The position numbers and the translations under genes are program-made. DNA of 54,345 nucleotides from an uncultured Pelagibacteraceae bacterium. GTDB taxonomy: Bacteria; Pseudomonadota; Alphaproteobacteria; Pelagibacterales; Pelagibacteraceae. Under the pieces are notes generated by a model. It saw nothing but the letters and a program-made list of their open reading frames with translations. It was not told the DNA's origin and searched no databases. Shown in pieces: positions 9,536 through 18,232 of the stretch (the first letter of the stretch is position 1; each line of letters starts with the position of its first letter). Where the stretch lies: NCBI GenBank assembly GCA_902587435.1, contig CACILF010000006.1, forward strand, positions 1 to 54,345. The letters run 5' to 3'.

Positions 9536-9930
9536 TAACATTTTATTAACCATATATCATAAACTGGGTGGTCAAATAAGCTTATTGAAGGACTTGAGGA
9601 AAATGTCCAACCATTAAAAACAAAAACTTTATCATTATTTTTTAATGTAATGTCTTGAACTTGCATATAAGCGGTGACCTCAGGATTATCGTCAAATTCT
9701 GAATTTTTACATTTTAGAATTTTGATAATTAAATTTTCAAATTTAGTTTCTTGTTCAATATTTAATGATAATTGGCTTGTTTTTGAGCTAACTTTATCTA
9801 AAATTTTAATTTCCACAAATAATAAATCATTAGCAAAAGATTTAAAACTAAATACTAAAAGTAAAAAAATTAAATAAAAATATTTTTGTATTTTAATTTT
9901 TCCAAGTTTTATATTTTTTTTTAATTGCAT
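9532..9930 (-). CDS. DUF2155 family secreted protein
   Basis: A small protein with an N-terminal hydrophobic signal (YFYLIFLLLVFSFKSFA, then NDLL), predicted to be exported. The C-terminal half carries the DUF2155 signature, with FNGWTFSSSPSISLFDHPVYDIWLIKC as two adjoining conserved blocks. Two starts are possible. The ATG at 9930 puts only 18 residues before the hydrophobic core and is preferred; an ATG at 9960 lengthens the overlap with the NDUFA12-like gene from 38 to 68 bases. The family sits beside the NDUFA12 homologue and accBC in many alphaproteobacteria, but its function is unknown. Confidence 0.82.
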   Translation of the reverse strand: MQLKKNIKLGKIKIQKYFYLIFLLLVFSFKSFANDLLFVEIKILDKVSSKTSQLSLNIEQETKFENLIIKILKCKNSEFDDNPEVTAYMQVQDITLKNNDKVFVFNGWTFSSSPSISLFDHPVYDIWLIKCY

Positions 9931-10252
9931 CTGTATTGCCTTTCGGGCTATACGCTTCATTTGAACCTGTTAGGTTTGGTTGGTGTGGTTTTTGCCATTC
10001 AAATTTTTTTAATTCATGAGAATTTTCAATTTTATTAGGCGTAAAGTGCATCCAAGAATACCATTCGTTTGGAATTTTTGATGCATCAACTTCTCCCTTA
10101 TAAATTATAAATCTTTTACCTTTTTTTGTTTGATAATATTTATTTCCAAAATTGTCTTTTCCAACAAATTTTCCAGACAAGAATATTGTTAACCTTGTTC
10201 CGAGTGTTTGGCGATTCCACCAAGTAAAAATTTCTTTAATGACTGTCAACAT
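9893..10252 (-). CDS. NDUFA12-like accessory subunit of NADH:ubiquinone oxidoreductase
   Basis: A 119-residue homologue of the mitochondrial complex I subunit NDUFA12 (B17.2), an accessory subunit also found in alphaproteobacteria. Seen features are the N-terminal FTWWNRQTLGTRL, the GKFVGKDNFGNKYY segment, and EWYSWMHF followed by a conserved tail with WQKPHQPNLTGS and AYSPKG. It has no transmembrane segment and would be peripheral on the matrix-equivalent (cytoplasmic) arm of complex I. Its 3' end overlaps the DUF2155 gene. The 113-base gap upstream, shared with the divergent orphan reductase-like gene, must hold its promoter. Confidence 0.9.
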   Translation of the reverse strand: MLTVIKEIFTWWNRQTLGTRLTIFLSGKFVGKDNFGNKYYQTKKGKRFIIYKGEVDASKIPNEWYSWMHFTPNKIENSHELKKFEWQKPHQPNLTGSNEAYSPKGNTDAIKKKYKTWKN

Positions 10253-10296
10253 AAATTTTATAAATATTATTCAATTCAAAATTGTAAAAAATAAAT

Positions 10297-10326
10297 TAGA
10301 CTAAAATTTTAATTTGTATATATAAT
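10297..10326 (+). promoter_or_regulatory. Candidate promoter for the orphan reductase-like gene
   Basis: TAGACT (10297-10302, four of six matches to TTGACA) and a perfect TATAAT (10321-10326) are 18 bases apart. The following ATG at 10366 has a purine-rich AAAGGA ribosome site just upstream. This lies in one of the few intergenic gaps over 100 bases, between two divergent genes, which supports a real promoter. Confidence 0.45.
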
Positions 10327-10365
10327 ATTTATTTAAAGATTCAAAAAAAATTAATTAAAGGAAAT

Positions 10366-11199
10366 ATGGCTAAATATCTCGTTGAAACTTACTATAATTG
10401 CACATTTAAAGTAAGTCATTATCTAGATGAAATTAATACTGAAGAATTAAAAAATTTAGAAAAAAGAGATGATGGAAAATTTGAAATTATTGATGTCAAA
10501 TTAGATAATAGAAAAACTAAAAATCTAGAAAAAATCAACAAAGTTCCAAATACTACTGAGCAAAATAACAATAATTTAGATGTGCCATCAGAAATAAAAA
10601 CTAATTCTCTTAAAAATAGTATTCCATTAAAAAATAATATTATTGATCAAAGTAATAAAAGATTTGGTATGCCTGATAGAAGAAAAGGTTATATACAAAA
10701 AGCAACTATTGGTGATCATAAAGTTTATCTTCATACAGGAGAATATGAAGATGGAAAAATTGGTGAAATATTTATCGATACCAGCAAAGAAGGAGAGCTT
10801 GTAAAAGCCTTGATGAACAATTTTGCTATAGCTATTTCTCTAGGTTTGCAATATGGAGTTCCGCTTGATGAATACGTAAGTGCATATGTTGGAACAAAAT
10901 TTGAGCCATCTGGAAAAGTTAATGGTAATGATAGAATACTAAGTGCTACATCCATACTTGATTATATATTTAGAGAATTAGCAATATCATATTTAAATAG
11001 AGAAGATCTTGCTCATACACCTTCAATTGGGAATGTAGAAAAACAACAAGAGGAAAGACTGGAATATCCGAATGAGGATCATAATCAGTTATTGAAACTT
11101 GTTAAAGACATTTCAAGTAAAGGTTTTTTAAGGAGCAATTACAAAAAAAAATTAGTAGATCTTTCAGATATAAGAATTAATTTAAAAGGAAAAAAATAA
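10366..11199 (+). CDS. Stand-alone protein related to the C-terminal domain of B12-dependent ribonucleotide reductase
   Basis: A 277-residue protein in three parts. Residues 1-55 form a compact, charged N-terminal segment ([20 protein letters not shown]...). Residues 56-97 are an Asn-rich linker. Residues 98-218 closely resemble the conserved domain near the C-terminus of alphaproteobacterial class II ribonucleotide reductase (NrdJ): [54 protein letters not shown] and [17 protein letters not shown]. The large catalytic barrel is absent, as are the Cys-rich C-terminal tail and any zinc-type cysteines, so it cannot be a reductase alone. It could be a regulatory or nucleotide-binding relic. A good ribosome site (AAAGGA) precedes the ATG. 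The stop abuts the convergent aspS stop. Confidence 0.78.
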   Translation: MAKYLVETYYNCTFKVSHYLDEINTEELKNLEKRDDGKFEIIDVKLDNRKTKNLEKINKVPNTTEQNNNNLDVPSEIKTNSLKNSIPLKNNIIDQSNKRFGMPDRRKGYIQKATIGDHKVYLHTGEYEDGKIGEIFIDTSKEGELVKALMNNFAIAISLGLQYGVPLDEYVSAYVGTKFEPSGKVNGNDRILSATSILDYIFRELAISYLNREDLAHTPSIGNVEKQQEERLEYPNEDHNQLLKLVKDISSKGFLRSNYKKKLVDLSDIRINLKGKK

Positions 11200-12984
11200 C
11201 TATTTATTTTTTTTTATTAATAAATTTAATTCTTTTAATTGTTCATCTTTAACTTCAGATGGAGCATTCATCATTAAATCTTGCGCGTTTTGATTCATGG
11301 GAAACATTGTGACTTCTCTTATATTTTTTTCTCCAGCTAATAACATTATTATTCTATCTATGCCCGGGGCAATTCCTCCATGTGGGGGAGCACCATAACT
11401 CAATGCATTTATCATTCCACTAAACTTTTCATCAACAAGTTTTTTGTCGTAACCGGCAATTGAAAACAACTTATACATCAATTCAGGAATGTGATTTCTA
11501 ATAGCTCCAGAGGACAATTCAATTCCATTACAAACTATATCATATTGATAAGCTTTAATTTCCAATGGTTTCGATAAATCAAGTTTCTTTATATTTCCTT
11601 GAGGCATAGAAAAAGGATTATGACTAAAAACAATTTTTTTAGTTTTATCATCCTCTTCAAACATTGGATAATCAACAATCCAGCAAAATGCAAATGTATC
11701 TTGATCAATTAATTTTAGTTCATTTGCAATTTTTTCTCTGGCAAGTGAGAGTATATTTTCTACTTCATTTTTTTTTCCACATGCTAAAAAAATACTATCA
11801 CCTACTTCGGCTTTTGATATTTTCATAATTTCTTTGATTGAATCTGGGGTAAAAAATTTGCCTACTGGGCCTTTTCCTTTTATTTCATCTTCTTCTACAA
11901 TCGTAAAATATGCTAGTCCAGAAGCTCCTTCATCTTTTGCCCATTTATCAATCCCATCAAAAAAACTTCTAGGTTTATCTTTGGTATTTTTTGCAATAAT
12001 TCCTCTAACAATATTTCCTTTGCTTACTAGTTTTTTAAAAATTTCAAATTTTACATCTTCTCTTTTAAAAATTTCTGTAAATTCATTTATAATTATAGGA
12101 TTTCTTAAGTCGGGTTTGTCTGTACCATATTTAATCATTGCATCTGAATAAGTTATTTTTGGAAACTTTTCGTTAAGAATTTTTTTATGTGAAAATTTTT
12201 TAAATACATTTTTCATAAGTTTTTCTACTACTTCAAAAACATCTTCTTGCTCTACAAAGGACATTTCTAAATCAAGTTGATAAAATTCACCTGGGCTTCT
12301 ATCTGCTCTAGCATCTTCATCTCTAAAACATGGTGCTATTTGAAAGTATCTGTCAAAACCTGAAACCATTATGAGTTGTTTGAATTGTTGTGGAGCTTGA
12401 GGTAATGCATAAAATTTTCCTGGATTTAACCTACTTGGAACCAAAAAATCTCTGGCTCCTTCTGGGCTTGATGAAGTTAAAATGGGAGTTTGAAATTCCA
12501 AGAAACCAAGTTTTTCCATTTCTGATCTAATAAATGAAATAACTTTGGATCTTAAAATTATATTTTGATGAATTTTTTTTCTTCTTAAATCTAAAAATCT
12601 ATATTTTAATCTAATTTCTTCAGAATATTCCTGGTCCGAAAAAACTGGCATTGGTAATTCTTTGGTTGTTCCTAAGGTTTCATAAGAAATTATTGATACC
12701 TCTATTTCCCCGGTATCTAATTCTTTGTTTAAGGTATCTTTTGTTCTTTGTATAACCTCTCCATCTATTTTTATTACTGTTTCAAGAGGAAGTTTTTCTA
12801 ATTCTTTAAATTTATTATGAGTATTTTCAATTACACATTGTGTTATTCCATAATGGTCTCTTAAATCTAAAAATAGCAAATTTCCGTGATCTCTTTTTTT
12901 ATTGATCCATCCACTTAAAGATATTCTTTTATTTTTATCTTTAATTTTTAATTCACCACAATTATGAGTTCTATATTTATTCAA
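11200..12984 (-). CDS. aspS: Aspartate--tRNA ligase, possibly non-discriminating
   Basis: Class IIb aminoacyl-tRNA synthetase of bacterial type, 594 residues. It has an N-terminal OB-fold anticodon-binding domain (GWINKKRDHGNLLFLDLRD), motif 2 (CFRDEDARADRSPGEF), the bacterial GAD insertion and motif 3 (GAPPHGGIAPGIDRI). The OB fold has His in RRDHG-type context, the residue linked in Pseudomonas AspRS to relaxed tRNA choice (Asp onto both tRNA-Asp and tRNA-Asn), which would fit a GatCAB route to Asn-tRNA. The second reported determinant is not clearly present, so non-discrimination is only a suggestion. It is preceded on the same strand by the HdaA-like gene eight bases away. Confidence 0.97.
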   Translation of the reverse strand: MNKYRTHNCGELKIKDKNKRISLSGWINKKRDHGNLLFLDLRDHYGITQCVIENTHNKFKELEKLPLETVIKIDGEVIQRTKDTLNKELDTGEIEVSIISYETLGTTKELPMPVFSDQEYSEEIRLKYRFLDLRRKKIHQNIILRSKVISFIRSEMEKLGFLEFQTPILTSSSPEGARDFLVPSRLNPGKFYALPQAPQQFKQLIMVSGFDRYFQIAPCFRDEDARADRSPGEFYQLDLEMSFVEQEDVFEVVEKLMKNVFKKFSHKKILNEKFPKITYSDAMIKYGTDKPDLRNPIIINEFTEIFKREDVKFEIFKKLVSKGNIVRGIIAKNTKDKPRSFFDGIDKWAKDEGASGLAYFTIVEEDEIKGKGPVGKFFTPDSIKEIMKISKAEVGDSIFLACGKKNEVENILSLAREKIANELKLIDQDTFAFCWIVDYPMFEEDDKTKKIVFSHNPFSMPQGNIKKLDLSKPLEIKAYQYDIVCNGIELSSGAIRNHIPELMYKLFSIAGYDKKLVDEKFSGMINALSYGAPPHGGIAPGIDRIIMLLAGEKNIREVTMFPMNQNAQDLMMNAPSEVKDEQLKELNLLIKKNK

Positions 12985-12992
12985 AATTTTTC

Positions 12993-13649
12993 CTATAAAA
13001 TTTGTTTAATTATTTTTAAATCTATTGCTTTCTTTTTTTTTAAACTTAACTCATCAACTTTATATATAAAATCAGCTATTTTACCATATGATCTGTCTAT
13101 TCTCTTAATTATGAAATCAATAAGTTTTTTATCAATTAAAATTTGCCTATCAGAAAAACTTTTTAATATGATTGCAAACATTAGTTCATCATCTGGGTTG
13201 TCAATTTTAGCAAAAAGACAATTTTTTGATCTTGATTTTAAGTCTTTTAAATTAAAATTAATCTCATTTATCGGATGTATTGAATTAATTATTAGATATT
13301 TATTACTTTGATCAACTAAATTAAATATCGAATACATAAGTTTTTCATCACATTTATTATCAAAATCATCAATTATAATATTTTCATAAAGCTTAAACTT
13401 TTTGTAAGTTTCCTGGTTTATTTCTTTTTCATTTATTTTAAATCCTTTATTTTTATTTAAAAAAATATTTGAAAGGTGGGTTTTGCCACTAAATTTTTCT
13501 CCATGTATATTAAGAATATTTTTTTCCCATTTTGGCCATTTATCAATTAATTGAAAGGCATAATAATTACTTTTGCTTACATAAAAATCATCGTAATTAA
13601 AATTTTGGTTATTTTTAAAGTTTAACAATAACTGACTTAAATTTTTCAC
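12993..13649 (-). CDS. HdaA-like DnaA-related AAA+ protein
   Basis: A 218-residue protein resembling Hda/HdaA, which works with the DNA sliding clamp to stimulate ATP hydrolysis by DnaA and stop re-initiation. The fold is a single AAA+ domain: Walker A GEKFSGKTHL at about residues 50-59, Walker B IIIDDFDN, the sensor/arginine-finger region NLKDLKSRSKNC, and sensor 2 RIDRSYGKIADFI. There is no DNA-binding domain IV, which separates it from DnaA. The N-terminus (SQLLLNF) could be a clamp-binding peptide. The start overlaps the DUF2066 stop by four bases (ATGA type). Location next to DUF2066 and purMN is the usual proteobacterial context. Confidence 0.85.
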   Translation of the reverse strand: MKNLSQLLLNFKNNQNFNYDDFYVSKSNYYAFQLIDKWPKWEKNILNIHGEKFSGKTHLSNIFLNKNKGFKINEKEINQETYKKFKLYENIIIDDFDNKCDEKLMYSIFNLVDQSNKYLIINSIHPINEINFNLKDLKSRSKNCLFAKIDNPDDELMFAIILKSFSDRQILIDKKLIDFIIKRIDRSYGKIADFIYKVDELSLKKKKAIDLKIIKQIL

Positions 13650-14722
13650 TCAACTCTCCAAATTGATTCATTGGTATTTAGTTTGATATTCTCATTTGAA
13701 AATTCATTTATAAACTTATCAGGAGTGCTATTATATATTATCTTATAAATTAATTTATCACTATTAATACTATCAACATAAAAACTAGATACTAAATCAA
13801 GTTTATAAAGTTTTGTTTCTAATTTTTTTATTAATTTATAACTTTTTGCATTTACAGAAAGAGTTATTGGTAATTTGATTGAAACATTAATTATGTTTAA
13901 TTTTTTCCATTGATTTTCAAACTCTAATTTTAAATTATCTATTATATTTTCTATAGATTGATTTTCATTCCATTCGAATTTTTTATTAGAAATGATTATT
14001 TTATTACTTAAATTAGATTTCATTAAAGCATTAAAACTATTATTTTTTTGAAATAAAATTAATATTATATAATTATCAATTTCATATTTAGTTACAATTT
14101 CATTAAAATTATACTCTTCAATATTATTAATATTTTTTTTTATAAGATTAATATCTTCAATATCCTCATTTGGTAAAATATAATTTAATAGATAATATTT
14201 TTTTTTTGATTTATTCCAATTAGCATAAAATGGATTTTCTGAAAATAATAAAATTTGCTTACTTTCATTATTAATTAATATTGGTATTAAAAGTAAAGTT
14301 TTTTCTTTTGGAATTGATGGAAAAATGTTTTTTTTTTCTAAGTACTTAAATAATTCTTTTTTACTAAATTCTACTTCAAATTTTGAAACATATTTATTAT
14401 CAATAAATTTTTCGTCAACAATTGAAAAAGATTCAACTAAGCTATAAATATTTTTTAAACTTATTAATTTGTTTACATCTTCTCCATTTAAAGTTGTGAT
14501 TCTTAAAATTAATTCTTCAAAAGCTTTTTTGAAAGCTATATCAATAACTTTTTCTTTATCAAAGTTGTTGTCATAAATTTTTGATATTTCTAAATCTATA
14601 ACTTTATAGGTGTTTGCGTTTACCTTTACTGTGGAAAACTTAATAAAAAATATTATGAAAAATAAAAACAATATATAAAACGAAATATTGAATTTGTATT
14701 TTTTTTTAAAAATGTAGAACAT
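13646..14722 (-). CDS. DUF2066 family exported protein
   Basis: After a basic start and a strongly hydrophobic segment (FYILFLFFIIFFIKF) ending near KVNANTY, the protein is probably exported to the periplasm. The early domain AFKKAFEELILRITTLNG matches the DUF2066 pattern of a helix followed by an R-x-T-G-like stretch. The rest is Lys/Asn-rich with no motif I recognise. I prefer the ATG at 14722 over one at 14746, which lies inside purM. The gene overlaps the HdaA-like gene downstream, and its start is two bases from the divergent purM start. Function is unknown. Confidence 0.75.
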   Translation of the reverse strand: MFYIFKKKYKFNISFYILFLFFIIFFIKFSTVKVNANTYKVIDLEISKIYDNNFDKEKVIDIAFKKAFEELILRITTLNGEDVNKLISLKNIYSLVESFSIVDEKFIDNKYVSKFEVEFSKKELFKYLEKKNIFPSIPKEKTLLLIPILINNESKQILLFSENPFYANWNKSKKKYYLLNYILPNEDIEDINLIKKNINNIEEYNFNEIVTKYEIDNYIILILFQKNNSFNALMKSNLSNKIIISNKKFEWNENQSIENIIDNLKLEFENQWKKLNIINVSIKLPITLSVNAKSYKLIKKLETKLYKLDLVSSFYVDSINSDKLIYKIIYNSTPDKFINEFSNENIKLNTNESIWRVE

Positions 14723-14724
14723 AG

Positions 14725-15750
14725 ATGAAAAATAGCAATCTAACATATGAAAAGAGTGGAGTTAATATTAAAGCTGCTGATAATTTTGTTAAATTCATAT
14801 CTTCATTATCAAAAAAAACAGCAAATAGTAAGAATTTTAAAAATATAGGTGGATTTGGCTCAATTACCAGTATTCCAAAAAAATTAAAAAATCCTCAACT
14901 TGTTGCAAGCACAGATGGCGTTGGAACAAAAATTGAAGTTGCAAATGAATTAAACAAATTTAATACAATTGGAATAGACCTTGTGGCCATGTGTGTTAAC
15001 GATTTAATCGTACAAGGAGCAACACCTCTTATTTTTTTAGATTACATCTCAATTAATAAAATTAACTTAATAAAATTAAAACAAATTATAAAAGGAATTA
15101 CTAAAGGTTGTAAGATTTCAAATTGTGAATTAGTCGGTGGTGAAACAGCTGAAATGCCAGGAACTTATTCAAAAGGAAAATTTGATATAGCAGGCTTTGC
15201 GGTTGGAGTAGTAGATAAAAATAAAATTTTAGATAAATCAAAAATTAAAGTTAATGACTTAATCATGGCTATTCCTTCTAGTGGAATCCATTCAAATGGA
15301 TATTCGCTGGTAAGACATCTTTTAAAAAAAAAAAAAATTAAATTAAAAAGAAATAAATTTTTAAATAAAAAATTAATTAAACCTACAAAGATTTACGTGA
15401 GAGAAGTTTTAAATTTAGTAAATAAAAAATTAATTAATGGATGTGCTAATATTACCGGTGGTGGAATTAAAGACAACATCAAAAGAATTTTACCATCTCA
15501 TTTGTCAGCAAATATAGATTTGAATAAAATAAAGCCGAATTCTATTTTTAAGTGGATTCATAGCCAAGGTGTAAAAGAAAAAGAAATGATAAAAACATTT
15601 AATTGTGGTGTTGGCTTTTGTATTATTGTTAATCCTAAAAATTTAATAAAAGTTAAAAAATATTTCACAAAAAATTTTCAACCTTATTTGATAGGTAAAA
15701 TTATAAAAGGAAAAAAAAATGTTGATTTAAATGGAAAAATCAAATGGTAA
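14725..15750 (+). CDS. purM: Phosphoribosylformylglycinamidine cyclo-ligase (AIR synthetase)
   Basis: PurM closes the imidazole ring to give aminoimidazole ribotide in purine synthesis. The 341 residues show the start TYEKSGVNIKAADNFV, VASTDGVGTKIEVA, the DLVAMCVNDLIVQGATPLIFLDY block, GGETAEMPGTY, IPSSGIHSNGYSLVR and NITGGGIKDNIKR. A run of 14 adenines (15324-15337) encodes part of a Lys-rich loop and is a likely slippage or sequencing-error spot, but the frame is intact. The ATG is two bases from the divergent DUF2066 start. The 3' end overlaps purN by 20 bases. Confidence 0.96.
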   Translation: MKNSNLTYEKSGVNIKAADNFVKFISSLSKKTANSKNFKNIGGFGSITSIPKKLKNPQLVASTDGVGTKIEVANELNKFNTIGIDLVAMCVNDLIVQGATPLIFLDYISINKINLIKLKQIIKGITKGCKISNCELVGGETAEMPGTYSKGKFDIAGFAVGVVDKNKILDKSKIKVNDLIMAIPSSGIHSNGYSLVRHLLKKKKIKLKRNKFLNKKLIKPTKIYVREVLNLVNKKLINGCANITGGGIKDNIKRILPSHLSANIDLNKIKPNSIFKWIHSQGVKEKEMIKTFNCGVGFCIIVNPKNLIKVKKYFTKNFQPYLIGKIIKGKKNVDLNGKIKW

Positions 15751-16318
15751 AAAAAAATTATTAGTTTCTGTTTTCATTTCTGGAAGAGGAACTAATTTAA
15801 AGTCACTAATAAATTTTTCGAAAAGGAAAAATTCACCCATTAAAATTGTTTTAATTATTACTAACAATAAAAATGCAAAAGGATTATATTTTGCAAAAAA
15901 AAATAAAATAAAATTTTTAATTATTAATTACAAAAACAAAATAGAAGCAGAGAATAAAATTTTACTAAATTTAAAAAACTACAAAGTTAGCTTAATTTGT
16001 TTGGCAGGATTTATGAAGATCTTATCAAAAAAAATAATAAATAATTATAAAGATAGAATTTTAAATATCCATCCGTCTCTACTTCCAAAATACAAAGGTT
16101 TAAATACACATAAAAGAGTAATAAAAAATAATGAAAAATTTTCAGGTTGCACTGTTCATGTAGTCAACTCAAAATTGGATTCGGGTAAAATAATTTTACA
16201 AAAAAAAATTAGGATATTAAAAAAAGATGATGAAAATTCTTTATCAAAGAGGGTTTTAAAAGTTGAAAATTTAATTTATCCAGAAGCTATAAAAAAATTT
16301 ATTTTCTCTAATCTTTAA
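15731..16318 (+). CDS. purN: Phosphoribosylglycinamide formyltransferase
   Basis: PurN transfers a formyl group from 10-formyltetrahydrofolate to glycinamide ribonucleotide. Family marks are the N-terminal VFISGRGTNLKSLI phosphate loop, CLAGFMKILS, the catalytic segment ILNIHPSLLPKYKGLNTH (Asn and His) and GCTVHVVNSKLDSGKII (Asp). The length, 195 residues, is normal. It begins within purM (20-base overlap), so the two purine steps are co-translated. Its last 11 bases overlap the convergent ndk gene. Confidence 0.96.
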   Translation: MEKSNGKKKLLVSVFISGRGTNLKSLINFSKRKNSPIKIVLIITNNKNAKGLYFAKKNKIKFLIINYKNKIEAENKILLNLKNYKVSLICLAGFMKILSKKIINNYKDRILNIHPSLLPKYKGLNTHKRVIKNNEKFSGCTVHVVNSKLDSGKIILQKKIRILKKDDENSLSKRVLKVENLIYPEAIKKFIFSNL

Positions 16319-16718
16319 AAAAGAAATCAATTTCAATTTTTGCATTTTCTGGACTATCTGAACCATGGACTGAGTTTTTATCTATAGATATTCCATATTT
16401 TTTTCTAATAGTACCTTCTTCTGCTTTAGTTGGATCAGTTGCTCCCATTAGTTTTCTATTCTCTAATATTGCATTTTCTCTCTCCAATATCATTACAACG
16501 ATTGGACCTGATGATAAGTATGAGCATAAATCATTGTAAAAAGGTTTAGATTGATGAACTTGATAAAATTTTTCTGCTTCACTTTTTTCAATTTTTATTT
16601 TCTTTTCTTTAAAAATTATAAATCCATTTTTTTTAAATTCTTGCTTAATATCTTCACTCAAATTTCTTTCAACAGCATCAGGTTTGATTATTGATAATGT
16701 TTTTTCATTATTACTCAT
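16308..16718 (-). CDS. ndk: Nucleoside diphosphate kinase
   Basis: Ndk moves the terminal phosphate from ATP to other nucleoside diphosphates through a phosphohistidine. The protein shows EKTLSIIKPDAVERN at the start and the active-site His in NSVHGSDSPENAKIEI. The ATG at 16718 has a strong GGAGG ribosome site six bases upstream (16725-16729), inside the 3' end of pepA, and gives 136 residues. A TTG at 16733 would lengthen the protein by five residues but would overrun that ribosome site, so it is rejected. It is probably translated from the pepA mRNA. Confidence 0.96.
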   Translation of the reverse strand: MSNNEKTLSIIKPDAVERNLSEDIKQEFKKNGFIIFKEKKIKIEKSEAEKFYQVHQSKPFYNDLCSYLSSGPIVVMILERENAILENRKLMGATDPTKAEEGTIRKKYGISIDKNSVHGSDSPENAKIEIDFFFKD

Positions 16719-18174
16719 AATTTTCCTCCACAAATTTATTTAACAATCTAACTCCATAACCGGTTGCTCCTCCTGAGTTCAAAGCTCCTGCATATTTTGA
16801 AAAAGCCATTCCAGCTATATCAAGATGTGCCCAAGGTGTTTTGTTAATAATAAACCTTTGTAAAAATTGTGCTGCTGTTGTTGATCCTGCGCCACCAACG
16901 TAATTAATATTTTGCATATCTGCATTTTTTGAGTTTATCAATTTGTCAAAGTTTTTGTGAAGAGGCATTCTCCATAATTTTTCATCAACTATTTCACCAG
17001 CTTCAAGTAATTGTTTTGAGAGTTTATCATCGTTAGAAAAAAGCCCTGCATACTCTGAACCCAAAGAAACAATGATAGCACCAGTTAAAGTTGCTAAGTC
17101 AACCATGAATTTAGGTTTAAACTTTTTTTCAGTGAAAGTTAAAGCGTCTGCTAAAACTAGTCTACCTTCAGCATCAGTATTCAATACTTCGATAGTTTTT
17201 CCGCTATAAGACTTTACAATATCACCAGGTCTTTGAGCATTTCCACTTACCATATTCTCAACAATACCTACTACACCAACTGCATTAATTTTTGCTTTTC
17301 GAAGTGCAAAATTTTTCATTAATCCAACAACAACAGCTGAGCCTGCCATATCATAAGTCATATCTTCCATAAATCTTGCTGGTTTTAACGAATAACCACC
17401 AGTATCAAAACAAACTCCTTTTCCAACGAATGCTAAAGGTTTTGATTTTGATTTATTTCCTTTCCATTCAATGGTTACAAGATAAGAGCCTCTAATACTT
17501 CCCTGTCCTACTCCAAGTAAAGCATTACATCCTAATTTTTTTAATTTTTTTTCATCATAAACTGTTACTTTTAATCCAAATTTTTTTAATTTAATTAATC
17601 TTTTGGCATATTCATCTGGATGCAAGACATTGCCTGGTTCGGAAACTAGGTCCTTAGTGAAATTAACTCCACGAAGTACTGCATCTAGTTTATATTTAAC
17701 TTTTGGATTTATCTGATTTTTTCTTTTTAAAATATTTAAAACTATTTCTTTTTTTGGTTTCTTTGTTTTATACAAATTAAATTCATAGGATTTTAATTCT
17801 GCACCGTGCACAAATTGATTTAAAAAAATTTTATTTTCTGTAGATGAATAATTAGAACCAACTAATGTGATATTCTGAATATCATTTATTTTGATATAGT
17901 CATAAAATTTAGCCCCTAACTCTTCTGAGGCTTGAGCGTTGTTTTTACCGGATAACAATACAAGTATTACTTTTTGATCAAAGTCTATATTTATCGAGTC
18001 AATTTTATTTTTTTTGTTATTCCTGCTTTTTTTTAAATAATTAACTATTTTTTGATTTATTTTATCGTCAAAAATCCCCCTAAATTCTGAAATTTTAGTA
18101 TCATTGCTTAGAAATAGAGCTGTATTTTTGGATAACCCTTTTTGAGTATCTAAATAATTTATTTTTAAAGTCAT
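16711..18174 (-). CDS. pepA: Leucyl aminopeptidase (M17 family)
   Basis: A cytosolic di-zinc/manganese aminopeptidase that releases N-terminal residues from peptides; some homologues also bind DNA. The C-terminal catalytic domain carries VGKGVCFDTGGYSLKPA with metal ligands, MTYDMAGSAVVVG and the family signature NTDAEGRLVLADALT. The N-terminal domain (about residues 1-160) is divergent and Lys-rich, as is usual. Length is 487 residues. Its 3' end overlaps ndk by eight bases. It is divergent from lptF across 58 bases. Confidence 0.95.
   Translation of the reverse strand: MTLKINYLDTQKGLSKNTALFLSNDTKISEFRGIFDDKINQKIVNYLKKSRNNKKNKIDSINIDFDQKVILVLLSGKNNAQASEELGAKFYDYIKINDIQNITLVGSNYSSTENKIFLNQFVHGAELKSYEFNLYKTKKPKKEIVLNILKRKNQINPKVKYKLDAVLRGVNFTKDLVSEPGNVLHPDEYAKRLIKLKKFGLKVTVYDEKKLKKLGCNALLGVGQGSIRGSYLVTIEWKGNKSKSKPLAFVGKGVCFDTGGYSLKPARFMEDMTYDMAGSAVVVGLMKNFALRKAKINAVGVVGIVENMVSGNAQRPGDIVKSYSGKTIEVLNTDAEGRLVLADALTFTEKKFKPKFMVDLATLTGAIIVSLGSEYAGLFSNDDKLSKQLLEAGEIVDEKLWRMPLHKNFDKLINSKNADMQNINYVGGAGSTTAAQFLQRFIINKTPWAHLDIAGMAFSKYAGALNSGGATGYGVRLLNKFVEENYE
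16725..16729 (-). promoter_or_regulatory. Ribosome-binding site setting the ndk start
   Basis: A GGAGG motif six bases before the ATG at 16718, lying within the last pepA codons. Most genes in this window have only weak AG-rich leaders, so this strong site stands out and decides the ndk start. Confidence 0.75.
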
Positions 18175-18195
18175 TTATATTAAATATAGTATAGG

Positions 18196-18224
18196 TTGAA
18201 AACGTATATATGTATCAAAATAAT
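18196..18224 (+). promoter_or_regulatory. Candidate promoter for the lptF-rsmA operon
   Basis: TTGAAA (18196-18201) and AATAAT (18219-18224) are 17 bases apart in the 58-base gap between pepA and lptF. A start site about seven bases after the -10 would give a nearly leaderless lptF mRNA (ATG at 18233). The call rests only on hexamer match and spacing in AT-rich DNA. Confidence 0.35.
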
Positions 18225-18232
18225 AAATTTCA

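Noticed and set aside
18202-18218. Palindrome-like ACGTATATATGTAT between pepA and lptF as an operator
   Set aside because: The symmetry is imperfect and such AT alternation is common in this composition; it is explained as a promoter spacer.
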